From Sipunculus nudus (Eukaryota > Annelida > Sipuncula > Golfingiida > Sipunculidae): DNA of 64,000 bases. The notes beneath the pieces were generated by a model, which was not told the origin of the DNA, ran no database searches, and saw nothing but the letters and a program-made list of their open reading frames with translations. The position numbers and the translations under genes were made by a program. The stretch covers positions 53,181,812 to 53,245,811 of the forward strand of contig CM049314.1 of the NCBI GenBank assembly GCA_026874595.1. The letters run 5' to 3'. Of the stretch, positions 1 to 10,820 are shown one piece after another. The stretch's first letter is position 1. Each line of letters opens with the position of its first letter.

Positions 1-106
1 CTACACTGGACCGCACCATACAAGACTGGGTGGACAAGGAAAAGGTGGGGAATGGTGTACATAATCAAGCCAGGTTGAATTCAAACAAGAGATATCTTGC
101 ATATAA

Positions 107-2195
107 TAATGAGCGTGATAGCAGGCAGGTTGACATGTGGTTGTATATGATGAGTGTGATGGCAGGCAGCTTGACATGTGGTTGTATATGATGAGTGTGA
201 TGGCAGGCAGGTTGACGTGGTTGTATATGATGAGTGTGATGGCAGGCAGGTTGACATGTGGTTGTATATGATGAGTGTGATGGCAGGCATGTTGACATGT
301 GGTTGTACATGATGAGTGTGATGGCAGGCAGCTTGACAGCTGGTTATATCTGATGAGTGTGATGGCAGGCATTTTGACATGTGGTTATATGTGATGAGTG
401 TGATGGCAGGCAGCTTGATGTGTGGTTGAATATGATGAGTGTGATGGCAGGCATGTTGACATGTGGTTGTATGTGATGAGTGTGATGGCAGGCAGCTTGA
501 CATGTGGTTGTATATGATGATAGTGATGGCAGGCAGCTTGACGTGTGGTTGTATATGATGAGTGTGATGGCAGGCAGCTTGACGTGTGGTTGTATATGGT
601 GAGTGTGATGGCAGGCAGCTTGACGTGTGGTTGTATATGGTGAGTGTGATGGCAGGCAGCTTGAAGTGTGGTTTTCTATGATGAGTGTGATGGCAGGCAG
701 CTTGCGTGTGGTTGTATATGTTGTGTGTGATGGCAGGCAGGTTGATGTGTGGTTATATATGATGTTAGTGATGCAGGCAGGTTGACGTGTGGTTGTATGT
801 GATGAGTGTGATGGCAGGCAGGTTGACGTGTGGTTGTATATGATGATAGTGATGGCAGGCAGCTTGACATGTGGTTGTATATGATGAGTGTGATGGCAGG
901 CAGGTTGACATGTGGTTGTATATGATGAGTGTGATGGCAGGCAGGTTGACATGTGGTTGTATATGATGAGTGTGATGGCAGGCATTTTGACATGTGGTTG
1001 TATATGATGGGTGTGAAGGCAGGCAGCTTGACGTGTGGTTGTTTATGATGAGTGTGATGACAGGCATGTTGACATGTGGTTGTATATGATGAGTGTGATG
1101 GCAGGCAGCTTGACGTGTGGTTGTATATGATGAGTGTGATGGCAGGCAGCTTGATGTGTGGTTGTTTATGATGAGTGTGATGGCAGGCATATTGACATGT
1201 GGTTGTATGGGATGAGTGTGATGGCAGGCAGCTTGACAGCTGGTTGTACATGATGAGTGTGATGGCAGGCAGCTTGACAGCTGGTTGTACATGATGGGTG
1301 TGATGGCAGGCAGCTTGACAGGTGGTTATATATGATGAGTGTGATGGCAGGCAGGTTGACATGCGGTTGTATATGATGAGTGTGATGGCAGGCAGGTTGA
1401 CATGTGGTTGTATATGATGAGTGTGATGGCAGGCAGGTTGACATGTGGTTGTATATGAGTGTGATGGCAGGCAGCTTGACAGCTGGATGTACATGATGAG
1501 TGTGATGGCAGGCAGCTTGACAGCTGGTTATATATGATGAGTGTGATGGCAGGCATGTTGACATGTGGTTGTATATGATTAGTGTGATGGCAGGCAGCTT
1601 GACATGTGGTTGTATATGATGAGTGTGATGGCAGGCAGCTTGACATGTGGTTGTATATGATAAGTGTGATGGCAGGCAGCTTGACAGCTGGTTGTACATG
1701 ATGAGTGTGATGGCAGGCAGCTTGACGTGTGGTTGTTTATGATGAGTGTGATGGCAGGCATGTTGACATGTGGTTGTATATGATGAGTGTGATGGCAGGC
1801 AGCTTGACGTGTGGTTGTATATGATGAGTGTGATGGCAGGCAGCTTGACATGTGGTTGTATATGATAAGTGTGATGGCAGGCAGCTTGACAGCTGGTTGT
1901 ACATGATGAGTGTGATGGCAGGCAGCTTGACGTGTGGTTGTTTATGATGAGTGTGATGGCAGGCATGTTGACATGTGGTTGTATCTGATGAGTGTGATGG
2001 CAGGCAGCTTGACGTGTGGTTGTATATGGTGAGTGTGATGGCAGGCAGCTTTACGTGTGGTTGTATATGGTGAGTGTGATGGCAGGCAGATTGACGTGTG
2101 GTTACATATGATGAGTGTGATGGCAGGCAGCTTGACATGTGGTTGTATATGATGAGTGTGATGGCAGGTAGCTTGATGTGTGGTTACATATGATG
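107..2195. repeat. 41-bp minisatellite, about 50 copies, in a HELLS intron
   Basis: Direct repeats of about 41 bp share a core reading GATGGCAGGCAGCTTGACAT and then a variable GTGGTTGTATATGATGAGTGT. The array runs almost unbroken. Variation is concentrated at CAT/CGT/CAGC after TTGA. Because 41 is not a multiple of 3, each reading frame cycles through the other two and closes after 41 codons, which keeps long ORFs open on the minus strand. The last unit ends about 26 bp before the splice acceptor of the first HELLS exon in the window, so the array is intronic. Confidence 0.95.
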
Positions 2196-2221
2196 CCAGA
2201 CATTTACTTTTTTACCACCAG

Positions 2222-2391
2222 GAGGAACCAGTCACTCTGGACTCACGAGGAAGGAGCGTGAGGAAAGCTAAACAGAGAGCAAGTGACTTCTCCCTGATGG
2301 TAGGAGAAGAAAAGGAGTTTAAAAACAAGAAAAAAGATGAGGAAGACATAGAGAAATGGGTGCAGGACATTATAAATATGAACGAAGACAG
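2222..2391 (+). CDS. HELLS: HELLS exon: basic/acidic linker between ATPase lobes
   Basis: The acceptor is TTTTTTACCACCAG before GAGGAACC and the donor is ACAG|GTGAGT. The exon starts in phase 0 and ends two bases into an Arg codon (AG|G). It encodes residues 1-57 of the in-window protein. A TLDSRGRSVRKAKQR stretch matches the vertebrate segment with a P/TGRxxRR pattern, and a lysine/glutamate-rich run then leads to EDIEKWVQDIINMNEDR. This charged linker is poorly conserved in the family, so the assignment rests on position, phase and the basic motif. Confidence 0.88.
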
Positions 2392-2766
2392 GTGAGTCTG
2401 AGTCATAAATATGAAAGAAGAGAGTAGAGTCAGTCAGGGAATCATAACTTTCATTTTCAGTATGCGCCAAAATATTAGTAAAGAATTTTATATATAGGCC
2501 TTTGAATTGCCCCTTTTTAAAAACTTCTGAGCTACAGCTATGGTCTTTTGTCTGTCATCCTACCAGCTGGCATCAGACAGTTCAGGTTTTTAAACCACTG
2601 GACCTGCACATTCAACATACAGTTGGATGTTCCTAAGTTCCCCACCAAATCCTAAACTGGGGGAAAACCTCTAATGGCCCAAACGAAATGCACATTCTCA
2701 AAATCAGGAAATATATTTACTCGCTCAACATGATATTTTTTACCGAACCTGATAGCTTAGGTATTA

Positions 2767-4634
2767 GTGGAGCCACCTGCATCAACCCTTTTTGAACAGC
2801 AGTCATCAGTTCATCAAACCATGATTTCTCAAGCTAGCATCCCCAAATTTTATGCAAAAATCAGTCGCATATCAAATATTCTCGGATACAGCATTTTTTG
2901 TCTACACTTGCATCATTTTACATTTACGAGGGAAAAGCAGCTTCTCTGAAATCATTGAGCTAAATTGTTCAACATTCCACAAAAATAATCCCATGGATAA
3001 GCGCTCTCAAGTTTGTTCAATGGGTTCCAGTTTGGCTAATTTTGGCCAAGTTACAGGAATTTTTAATTAGTCATTTGCCAAACTAACATAAGAAAATCAG
3101 GAACGAAAGGAGCCAGCATCACTAAGTTTTGTGAAAGTGTTGCAACATGACACATGTTTGAAATTGAGGTTATGTGGTGCCACCTTCATTGACCTGTTTA
3201 TTTTATGGACAAAAACCTTGTAATTTTAGCCTATTTCAGCTTAAAAATGTTTCATGATGAAACTAAAGCTGAATGGTTTTAGTTTTTACAAGAATTTTGT
3301 AAGTTCTCTCAACAGGCCAAAGATCAGTCTGGGTCTATTTATAGCTTTGGCAGACTGCCAACTGTATCAGATTATGCAACAGGTCAATATTTCCCTCAGT
3401 GCAGCCAGATATAGGTCAAGTATGCACTCAGTGCAGCCAGGTACAGGTCAAGAGATCAGTGGGTGCACACTTGAGTTTACCAGGGGTCATAAGGTCAGTT
3501 CAGTGCCATTTCCTCAAGGCTGCATGTGTTCACCTCATGGGTACCATGCCCCTCGAGGCTGTATTTGGATACCTCATGAATGCCTCTAGCCCTGGAAACT
3601 GTCAGGGCTCTTAAGTTCAGTTTAGTTTCTCCTTGCTTGGCTCAAGGTATTGGTCTGAAATTTGGCATGTTCATCCATCTTGGAATGTTTTCTCATAAAC
3701 AAGACAGGTGGCGCCACTTACCTTTTCAGTTTCATAAAATAAATTAATGCCCTTTTCTCAGGAATGATTTGCAGTATTGGCATGAAATTGTGCATATCCA
3801 TAGATCTTGGACTCCTCCATCTTGTACCCAAGACTGTTACCGTTTTCCGTGGCATCCATCCGTACATGTGCTTTGGGTGAAAACTGCTCATATCTCAGGA
3901 GTGGGTCAAGGTATTGGTCTGAAATTTGTCATGTTCATCCATCTAGGATAGTTGTCATGTAAACCAGTTGCACCACATACCTTTCTGTTTTCCTAGAATA
4001 AATTAATGCCCTTTTTTCAGGAGCGATTTGCAGTATTGTGCATATACATAGATCCTGGACTCCCCCATCTTTTAACCAAGACTTGTGGTGCCATCTGCAA
4101 TCATTTTCCCATTGTGTCAATCCGTACATGTGCTTTACCGCTGGGTGAAAATTGCTCATATCTCAGGAGTGGGTCCAGGTTTTGGTCTGAAATTTGGCAT
4201 GTTCATCCATCTTGGAAAGTTGTCATGTACACCAGACAGGTGGCACCACCTACCTTTTTTTTATCGAGAATAAATTAATGCCCTTTTCTCAGGAGTGGTT
4301 TTCAGTATTAGCCTGAATTTGTGCATATCCATAGATCTTGTACTAATCCATCTTGTACTCAAGACTGGTGGTGCCATCTGCAAGGTATTGGTCTGAAATT
4401 GTTGTCAAGGTATTGGTCTGAAATTTGGCATGTCAATTCATCTTTGAGAGTTTTCTAGTAGACCAGACAGGTGGTGGCAAGTGTTTTTGTGGAATAAATT
4501 AATGCCCTTTTCTCAAAGTTTTAGTTGACTTTCTTCAGCAGGCATGTGACATACCACTCAATCCATCCGTCACTTCATCTGTACCACTCTGACAGTGGAA
4601 ACACATTGTGGCTTGTCGACCACGGGTTTTCTAG
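2767..4634 (+). mobile_element. Helentron-like repeat in a HELLS intron, 3' end with CTAG
   Basis: A modular repeat in which blocks of about 140-190 bp each carry a GGTGGCRCCACC-like palindrome (3707, 4239), a phrase like ATATCTCAGGAGTGG and GGTCTGAAATTTGGCATG. The 3' end resembles a rolling-circle terminus: GTGG, CTTGTCGA, CCAC (4608-4623), then GGGTTTT and CTAG (4631-4634), followed by TT. The same 3' end in a better state is at 12814-12843. No transposase or Rep/Helicase ORF is visible, so the copy is non-autonomous. The left limit is approximate. Confidence 0.55.
3290..3620 (+). repeat. Dispersed 'GGTCAG...TATTTATAGC' repeat, copy 1
   Basis: A block with repeated phrases GGTCTATTTATAGC, GGCAGACTGCCAACTG and CACTCAGTGCAGCCAGGTA. 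A second and longer copy is at 17,880-18,260. In both places it sits next to the palindrome-bearing modules, so it may be part of the same composite element. Confidence 0.6.
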
Positions 4635-4639
4635 TTGTT

Positions 4640-4975
4640 TCATGTTTCTTTGCACATAGCCTAACAGTGGTTTAAAGTATCTGCCTGAAATTTTTCATGT
4701 TCATACATCTTTGATGGCTCTCTCGTACACAAGACTTGTGGTGCCACTTACAATCATTTTTGTGTTCTGTGCATCCATGACATATTTCAGCAGTGACGTT
4801 TGTGTAATTGATGCATGCACTTGGGTTCAGAATGTTTAGTGCTTGAATTGTACATATATATGTCACACATGTACTTGAAAAGTAACAGTCCAGCATGGAC
4901 GCATTACACCTGGTGTATATCCCATTGCACAGGTTTGCATAAGTTCTGTAGGCCTTGTTAATATTTATAACAAAT
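4640..4975 (+). repeat. Dispersed repeat module with paired copy at 19.1 kb
   Basis: The stretch from AGTGGTTTAAAGTATCTGCC to GCACAGGTTTGCATAAG matches 19,107-19,410 in the same order: the GGTGCCA block, an ATCATTTTTGTGTT block, GTCCAGCATxxAxGCATTA, then CCTGGTGTATATCC and a terminal GCACAGGTTTGCAT...GTAGGCCTT. The last phrase is also present alone at 25,605-25,640. It looks like the 3' part of a dispersed element. Confidence 0.6.
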
Positions 4976-5085
4976 AATTTACTAACTCTGTGATCATAGA
5001 TAAAAAGTTCACATTAAGCTTTCATATGTTGTTGTTGAACTGAGATTTGTAATATCCTCAAAATTAATTTTCCCTGTCATTATAG

Positions 5086-5308
5086 GAACAAGAAGCAGCC
5101 AGCAAAGCAGAGAAAGGCAGTACTGAACATAAAGATGCAAAACATAATGATGCAGCTGAGAAAAACGTGTAACCACCCCTACCTGTTACAGTACCCGCTG
5201 GACCCTCAGACGGGGGAGTACTTGATAGACGAGCAGCTCATACAGAAAAGTGGCAAGATGTTACTGGTTGATCACATGCTCCAAGAACTGAAGAAGAAGG
5301 GTCACAAG
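5086..5308 (+). CDS. HELLS: HELLS exon: start of the C-terminal helicase lobe
   Basis: The acceptor is TGTCATTATAG and the donor is CACAAG|GTACTG. The exon completes the split Arg codon and ends in phase 0. It encodes [19 protein letters not shown], the SNF2 'LRKxCNHPYL' signature, then [18 protein letters not shown] and [20 protein letters not shown]. The SGK/LLDxxL part opens the second RecA-like lobe. The similarity to vertebrate HELLS is closer than to ISWI or CHD proteins, notably NIMM and YPxDPxTxEyxIDExLI. Confidence 0.96.
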
Positions 5309-5629
5309 GTACTGTAGCTGTCAATCACTGGTGTTTTCTGTGACAAGGTGAACAGTTCTGCAAGAATCTGGTGTATTGTTACAATATGAATATGCATGAG
5401 TTTGTGTAGTGTGTATTTTCACCATATGGAGACAGTATGGAGTGGGTGGGGTGCATTGTCAAAGTATAGACACGGGTTGTAGTGTATTATCACTGTATGG
5501 GCAGTGGATGGACTATGGACATAAGTTGGTTGAAGGCATCATCAGAGTAAGGACATATTAGGTAGAGTGTGTTGTGTGGTACCAGTGTCAGTGTATTGAT
5601 ACAGTGTGGTAATTAGAGGTGTATGTCAG

Positions 5630-6010
5630 TTTTGACAAGGGTGGGTTTGGTACTTTACCACAGTATGGACATGGTTGGGTTTTGTACATTATTACAGTAG
5701 TGACATGGGTGGGTTTGGTACTTTATCATAGTATTGACTTTGGAGGGTTTGTTACTTTATTACAGTACTGACAAGGGTTGGTTTTGTAATTTTATTGACT
5801 TTGGTCGGTTTGGTACTTTAAAACTATATTGACAATGGTGGATAAGTACTTTACCACAGTATTGACTAAGGTGGGGTTGGTACTTTATCATAGTATTGAC
5901 TTTGATGGAGTTGGTATATCACAATACTGACAAGGATTGGTTTGATACTTTTATTGACAAGGGTGGGTTTGGTACTTTATCACAGTATTAACATGGGTGG
6001 GTTAGTATTT
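5630..6010 (+). repeat. Degenerate ~34-bp minisatellite in a HELLS intron
   Basis: About eleven diverged units reading roughly GGGTGGGTTTGGTACTTTA followed by TCACAGTATTGACAT. Spacing varies between about 30 and 36 bp. Looser relatives continue to about 6,380. The sequence is unrelated to the 41-bp and 26-bp arrays in the neighbouring introns. Confidence 0.75.
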
Positions 6011-6423
6011 TATCTTGTTATGGATGGATGGGTATATTTTCATGGTAACAACAATGGTTAGGTTGCATATGTTGTAATAGTATTGAGATTAGTGAGGAGT
6101 GTGTACTGTCAAAGTGAAAACACATGAGAAGGTAGAATACATTGTTTACACACAGAGTGTATTGACAGAGCATGTACAATAGAGGGTTCTCATGTTCTGT
6201 GGACATCTAAAGGGTTGGCTGTATTATCTGAGTATGGACATTCATGGTTTTGGTTTGTAGACACAGTATGGGTATAAGTGTATTGGGTGTAAATATCACC
6301 TTATTGACCTGAGTATTTTGGGTATATTATCTGAATGTGGACATGAATGGTTTGGGTTTGTAGTCATGGTATTGACTTGAGTGGGTTGGAGTGCATTTTA
6401 ACTTTACAGTTTTCCTTCTCTAG

Positions 6424-6543
6424 GTACTTATATTCTCACAAATGACAAAAATGTTGGATATTGTTGAGGACTACTGCTGGCTAAGAAAGTTCAACTTCTG
6501 TCGGCTTGACGGCTCCTCATCGTTTGAAGAAAGGAAAGACCAG
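6424..6543 (+). CDS. HELLS: HELLS exon: helicase motif IV region
   Basis: A 120-bp exon, 40 whole codons, phase 0 at both ends. The acceptor is TTCCTTCTCTAG and the donor is CAG|GTAGGA. It encodes [17 protein letters not shown] (motif IV) and then [18 protein letters not shown], the 'RLDGS...eR' motif that follows in SNF2 remodellers. Residues 132-171 of the in-window protein. The intron before it carries the roughly 34-bp minisatellite and the intron after it the roughly 26-bp one. Confidence 0.96.
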
Positions 6544-6844
6544 GTAGGAATCAGAATAACAAAGAACTGTCTGGCATGTAATACAGAGATTATATAGAAA
6601 TGTAAAGATTTACTGTGCGTAATGAATTGTGCATGGCCCCAAGAATTCCCTCAGCTTGAATTGCAGGAGTATGGATTAATGATTGGTGATATGACAGGCC
6701 TGAGGTGTGTAAGTAACATCTCAGGTGGTCTCTGTAATTTTCCCCAGATCTCTATGTAATGTTTAAACAGTGTCAAATAATCATGTCTGTCTCATAGCTG
6801 GTTCATGTACACGAGGCCTGTACATGTTCAAGATGGTCCCTTTT

Positions 6845-7604
<760 letters not shown>

Positions 7605-8357
7605 TAATTATACATGTATATATTATATTCATTAAAAAGGTGTCTTAAAGGCTTTAAACGGTTACCTCAACAACCACCTAGGTTCATAAAATCAAAATGA
7701 TTTCAGATCATCTCGAAAGAGGGGACAAATTTGGCCAACAGGTTCTTCTTATATTTTACTAAGTCAGTTAAATTCACATATCCTACTCTAACTGGAGAAA
7801 TGGACATGGTCCAAAAAAAGCATTACTCTGCTCTCAACTTTGCCAGTGCACATCCCCCTTGTCATTAAACTATCTCTGCAGATAGATTCTTTCCTGAATG
7901 CTGTCCTTCGAGTACTTTCCACACCCTGACACGTTTATATCTCCCAGATTCTAAAAACCGCTCTGGGCTGCCATTTTATGTACACAAAACCTTGATGTCA
8001 CAGGTCACATGTTAAGTTATGAGTATACTGCTAGTATTGATTAATTTTGAGTCAAAATTTATTCCAAAGATCTAAATTCTCATTTTAGTCAAGACTCATT
8101 TACATAATCCAAATTGGATAACAAATCTAAACCATTTGCTAAAGTCTGACATATATCCCGGTCTGGTTTGTAAATTTTAACAAGATTAGAAACCAGTTTT
8201 TAGAAATTGGCAGTTTATGCCAAGCCACTGCTTATCAGCTGAATGTCATGACCAATGTGTCACCTTATAGATGAAGGAATTAGATATATTTGTTGTAAAC
8301 CCTCCTTTGATTTAGTAAATTAATAACTGAATGGGTCATCTTCTGTTTGCTTTCCAG

Positions 8358-8517
8358 AATCCACAGAGTGATCTGCAGGCACAAGATCGCTGTCATCGCA
8401 TCGGCCAAACAAAGCCTGTCATGATATACCGCATTGTCACTGCAAATACCATTGACCAGCGAGTTGTAGAACGAGCAGCTGCTAAGAGAAAGCTGGAGAA
8501 ACTGGTCATTCACAAAG
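8358..8517 (+). CDS. HELLS: HELLS exon: helicase motif VI with arginine finger
   Basis: The acceptor is TTGCTTTCCAG and the donor is CACAAAG|GTATGT. It starts in phase 0 and ends one base into a Gly codon. It encodes [19 protein letters not shown] (motif VI, with both arginines of the QxxxRxxRxGQ pattern) and then [20 protein letters not shown] and [12 protein letters not shown]. This exon alone identifies the SNF2 family. If the donor is not used, the frame stays open for 61 more codons into repeat sequence and stops at 8702. Confidence 0.97.
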
Positions 8518-8548
8518 GTATGTTGGGTTTTGTAATGTCACCGCTACA

Positions 8549-8820
8549 GGGTGGCCAGCAGTCAGGGAAAACATTATTTTATTTTTCAAGGTCAGGGAAA
8601 AGTCAGGGAATTTCATTAAAAGTCCGGGAATTCTTTGATATTAATGGAAGCCAAGGAAAAGTCAGTGAATTTTTACTGGATATGGTGATTGCAGTTAGTT
8701 AACAGATTGAAAGAGTTTGGCAGGTGTTATAAAGATGTGGTGTGTTTGCAGATTTAATCTTGTTCCCTTTAATTTTTGTATAAAAATCTAATATTACATT
8801 TAACACAAACAATTAAGGAT
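8549..8820 (+). repeat. 'GGTCAGGGAAAAGTCAGGG' dispersed repeat, copy 1
   Basis: Starts with repeated GTCAGGGAA phrases and continues with TGGTGATTGCAGTTAGTTA, TTTGCAGATTTAATCTTG and TTGTATAAAAATCTA. A diverged copy in the same orientation is at 14,465-14,705. It lies just after the HELLS motif VI exon, and the exon's reading frame runs on into it. Confidence 0.75.
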
Positions 8821-8829
8821 GGTCCAATT

Positions 8830-9697
8830 CTGTTTCTGAGCAGTATACTGTTTTTGACTGGGTTCCGCCACCGCCGCATTCGTTTCAAGAATAGAACTAT
8901 GAGACCACTGGACAGATTTTTCTGAAACTTTACATGATTGTGAACTGGTGCCAAAATATTTTGCGTTGACCTCTGACCTTTCCTCTCTTCCAGTGCATCC
9001 ATCTGTGCGCCTGTATTGAAACATTAACCCACATATCTACAGACTCGTTTGACCAATCAGGCTAAAAATTTTGCACAAATGTAGCCCTTGGATAGCATTA
9101 TAACATACATAAAAATGGTGGCGCCACCTGCAACCATTTTTGCACAGCGAATAATCTGTTCATCTGCCTTGGGATTAAATCACACATATCTCTGCATTGG
9201 TTGGACTTACCCACCTGTATGTGTATTCATCCTGGATAGCTTTCTGGATTTTATGACAGGTGGTGCCACCTACATTCACTTTCAGGCTGCAGACATCCAG
9301 GCTTATATCTGAGGACTTTTGGTATGAAGTATCCTTCTAAAATTTTGCATGTGTATAGATCTCACATAGCTCTTACTCATACACAAAATTGTTGGCCCCC
9401 CTTGCTACCATTTTTGCACAAGTCCTGTTTGTCTGCTGTGGGATAAAATCACTCATATACATGTAGTGGTTTGACTTTTCTGCCTAAAATTTTGCATATG
9501 TATACAACTTGGACAGCTTTCTGGATTTGTGGTAGGTGGCGCAACCTACATACAAGTTTCGGCTGCAGACATCCATGCTAATATGCAACACACCTCACTC
9601 TATTTCCCCTTGCCACTCAATTAATGCCTCACTTCACGCGTTACACTCTGATTTTGGCGGATACACGTATCCCTTGTCGACTACCCTTATTCAAGTT
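8830..9697 (+). mobile_element. Helentron-like modular repeat, decayed 3' end
   Basis: Modules with GGTGGCGCCACC (perfect, 9117-9128) and GGTGGTGCCACC (9259-9270), interleaved with ATTTTGCATxTGTATA and ATGACAGGTGG phrases. The right end, from ATACACGTATCCCTTGTCGA to CTACCCTTATTC (9661-9692), corresponds to the hairpin end seen intact at 12,807-12,843, but the stem is decayed and CTAG is not preserved. It lies wholly in the intron before the 10,440 exon. Confidence 0.55.
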
Positions 9698-10059
9698 TTA
9701 TTTTGGTCCCTGAGTGATACTTAAACATCCAACATTTAGTCAATATCTAGTAGCTGAAAGAAGGGGTTCCTTGATATCTGTCTGAAAATGCCTATAAAAC
9801 TCAGGGGGACCAGGTGATTCATCATTTGCTAATAATTTAAAAGTTTTAAAAATCTCCTGTTCTTTTTTTCAGTTCAGTAGAAAATTCTTTCATTTGACAG
9901 TCCCTCATTATGTACTGTATTAGAAAAAAAAACTATTATCTTGAATTGTCTTGTTGGATAAACAAAATTGATTTAGATTTTCTTAATAATTTTTCAGAAA
10001 TGTAGTTTCAGTTTGACAGATAGTTAACTAAAACAGTTTTCACACACAGGTACTTCAAA

Positions 10060-10310
10060 CTTTCACCCACTTCTGCTGGCCATGGGGTGGTGCTACGGTG
10101 GTGTGCAGTGAGCAGGATTGGGGTCAAATACAAATACAAATAAAAAAATCTTCTGAGGTCAAATATAAATACAAAGCCATATGGTCTGATACAAATACAG
10201 AACATCAAATACAGAAAAACCAATACTTTACATAAAATATGTAAAGAGAAGAGAGACACTGGTGACAGGGACAGCTCAACCTGCTGCATCTACAGCGCCA
10301 CCTTATAGTA
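10060..10310. repeat. CAAATA-rich repeat patch
   Basis: Short repeats of CAAATACAAATACAAATA and variants between 10,125 and 10,225, flanked by GGGGTGGTGCTACGGTGGTG and ACAGCGCCACCTTATA. CAAATA runs of this type occur at the ends of some hAT transposons, but no partner end or target duplication was found here. Confidence 0.4.
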
Positions 10311-10439
10311 GGGGTAGTGAGAAAAGCTGAGACAATGTAACTCATGTAGAGAGTTAATTTATATGGAAATCAGTTCATCCTGATACTTAATATTAAGTGA
10401 TCTTTGTCATGGTCCCTCAGCTGGTTCTTGTCTTTTCAG

Positions 10440-10643
10440 GTCGCTTTAAGAAGGGCATTGACAACTGGAAGAGTACATTAGAACAGATAAGTGTGGATGA
10501 ACTGTATCAACTCCTAGAGTCACAAGATCATCATAATGAAGTCGGAGGTCAAGGCCAGGTGATCAGCAATTCTGACCTCAACCAGTTACTGGACAGATCA
10601 GATCTGTATAACCTCTGGCAGGGAACATCAACCAACACAAAAG
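10440..10643 (+). CDS. HELLS: HELLS exon: C-terminal tail, DLxxLLDRSDL motif
   Basis: The acceptor is GTTCTTGTCTTTTCAG and the donor is CAAAAG|GTGGGT. The exon is phase 1 at both ends. It encodes GRFKKGIDNWKSTLEQISVD, ELYQLLESQDHHNEV and VISNSDLNQLLDRSDLYNLW. In vertebrate HELLS the same positions carry a 'KELMELLKSRDYE' and 'VISDKDLELLLDRSDL' pattern. The exon lies between two repeat-rich introns and is itself free of repeats. Confidence 0.94.
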
Positions 10644-10820
10644 GTGGGTGACACTACCCAGCTTATCACATAACAGGCTTATCATTGAAGCTGCTAGTAT
10701 TCTTAGATATATTGTGTGTTGGGGAAAAAGAACTATTTCCCCTCTTTTGGGATGTACCTTGTAAATTTTCATCTACACCTTCAAATTCATAGGCAATGTA
10801 GCATTTATGAATCAGCTAAT

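Noticed and set aside
1-2138. Long minus-strand ORFs full of CLPSHSS and HTHH
   Set aside because: They are translations of the 41-bp minisatellite. The same peptide appears in all three frames because the period is not a multiple of 3.
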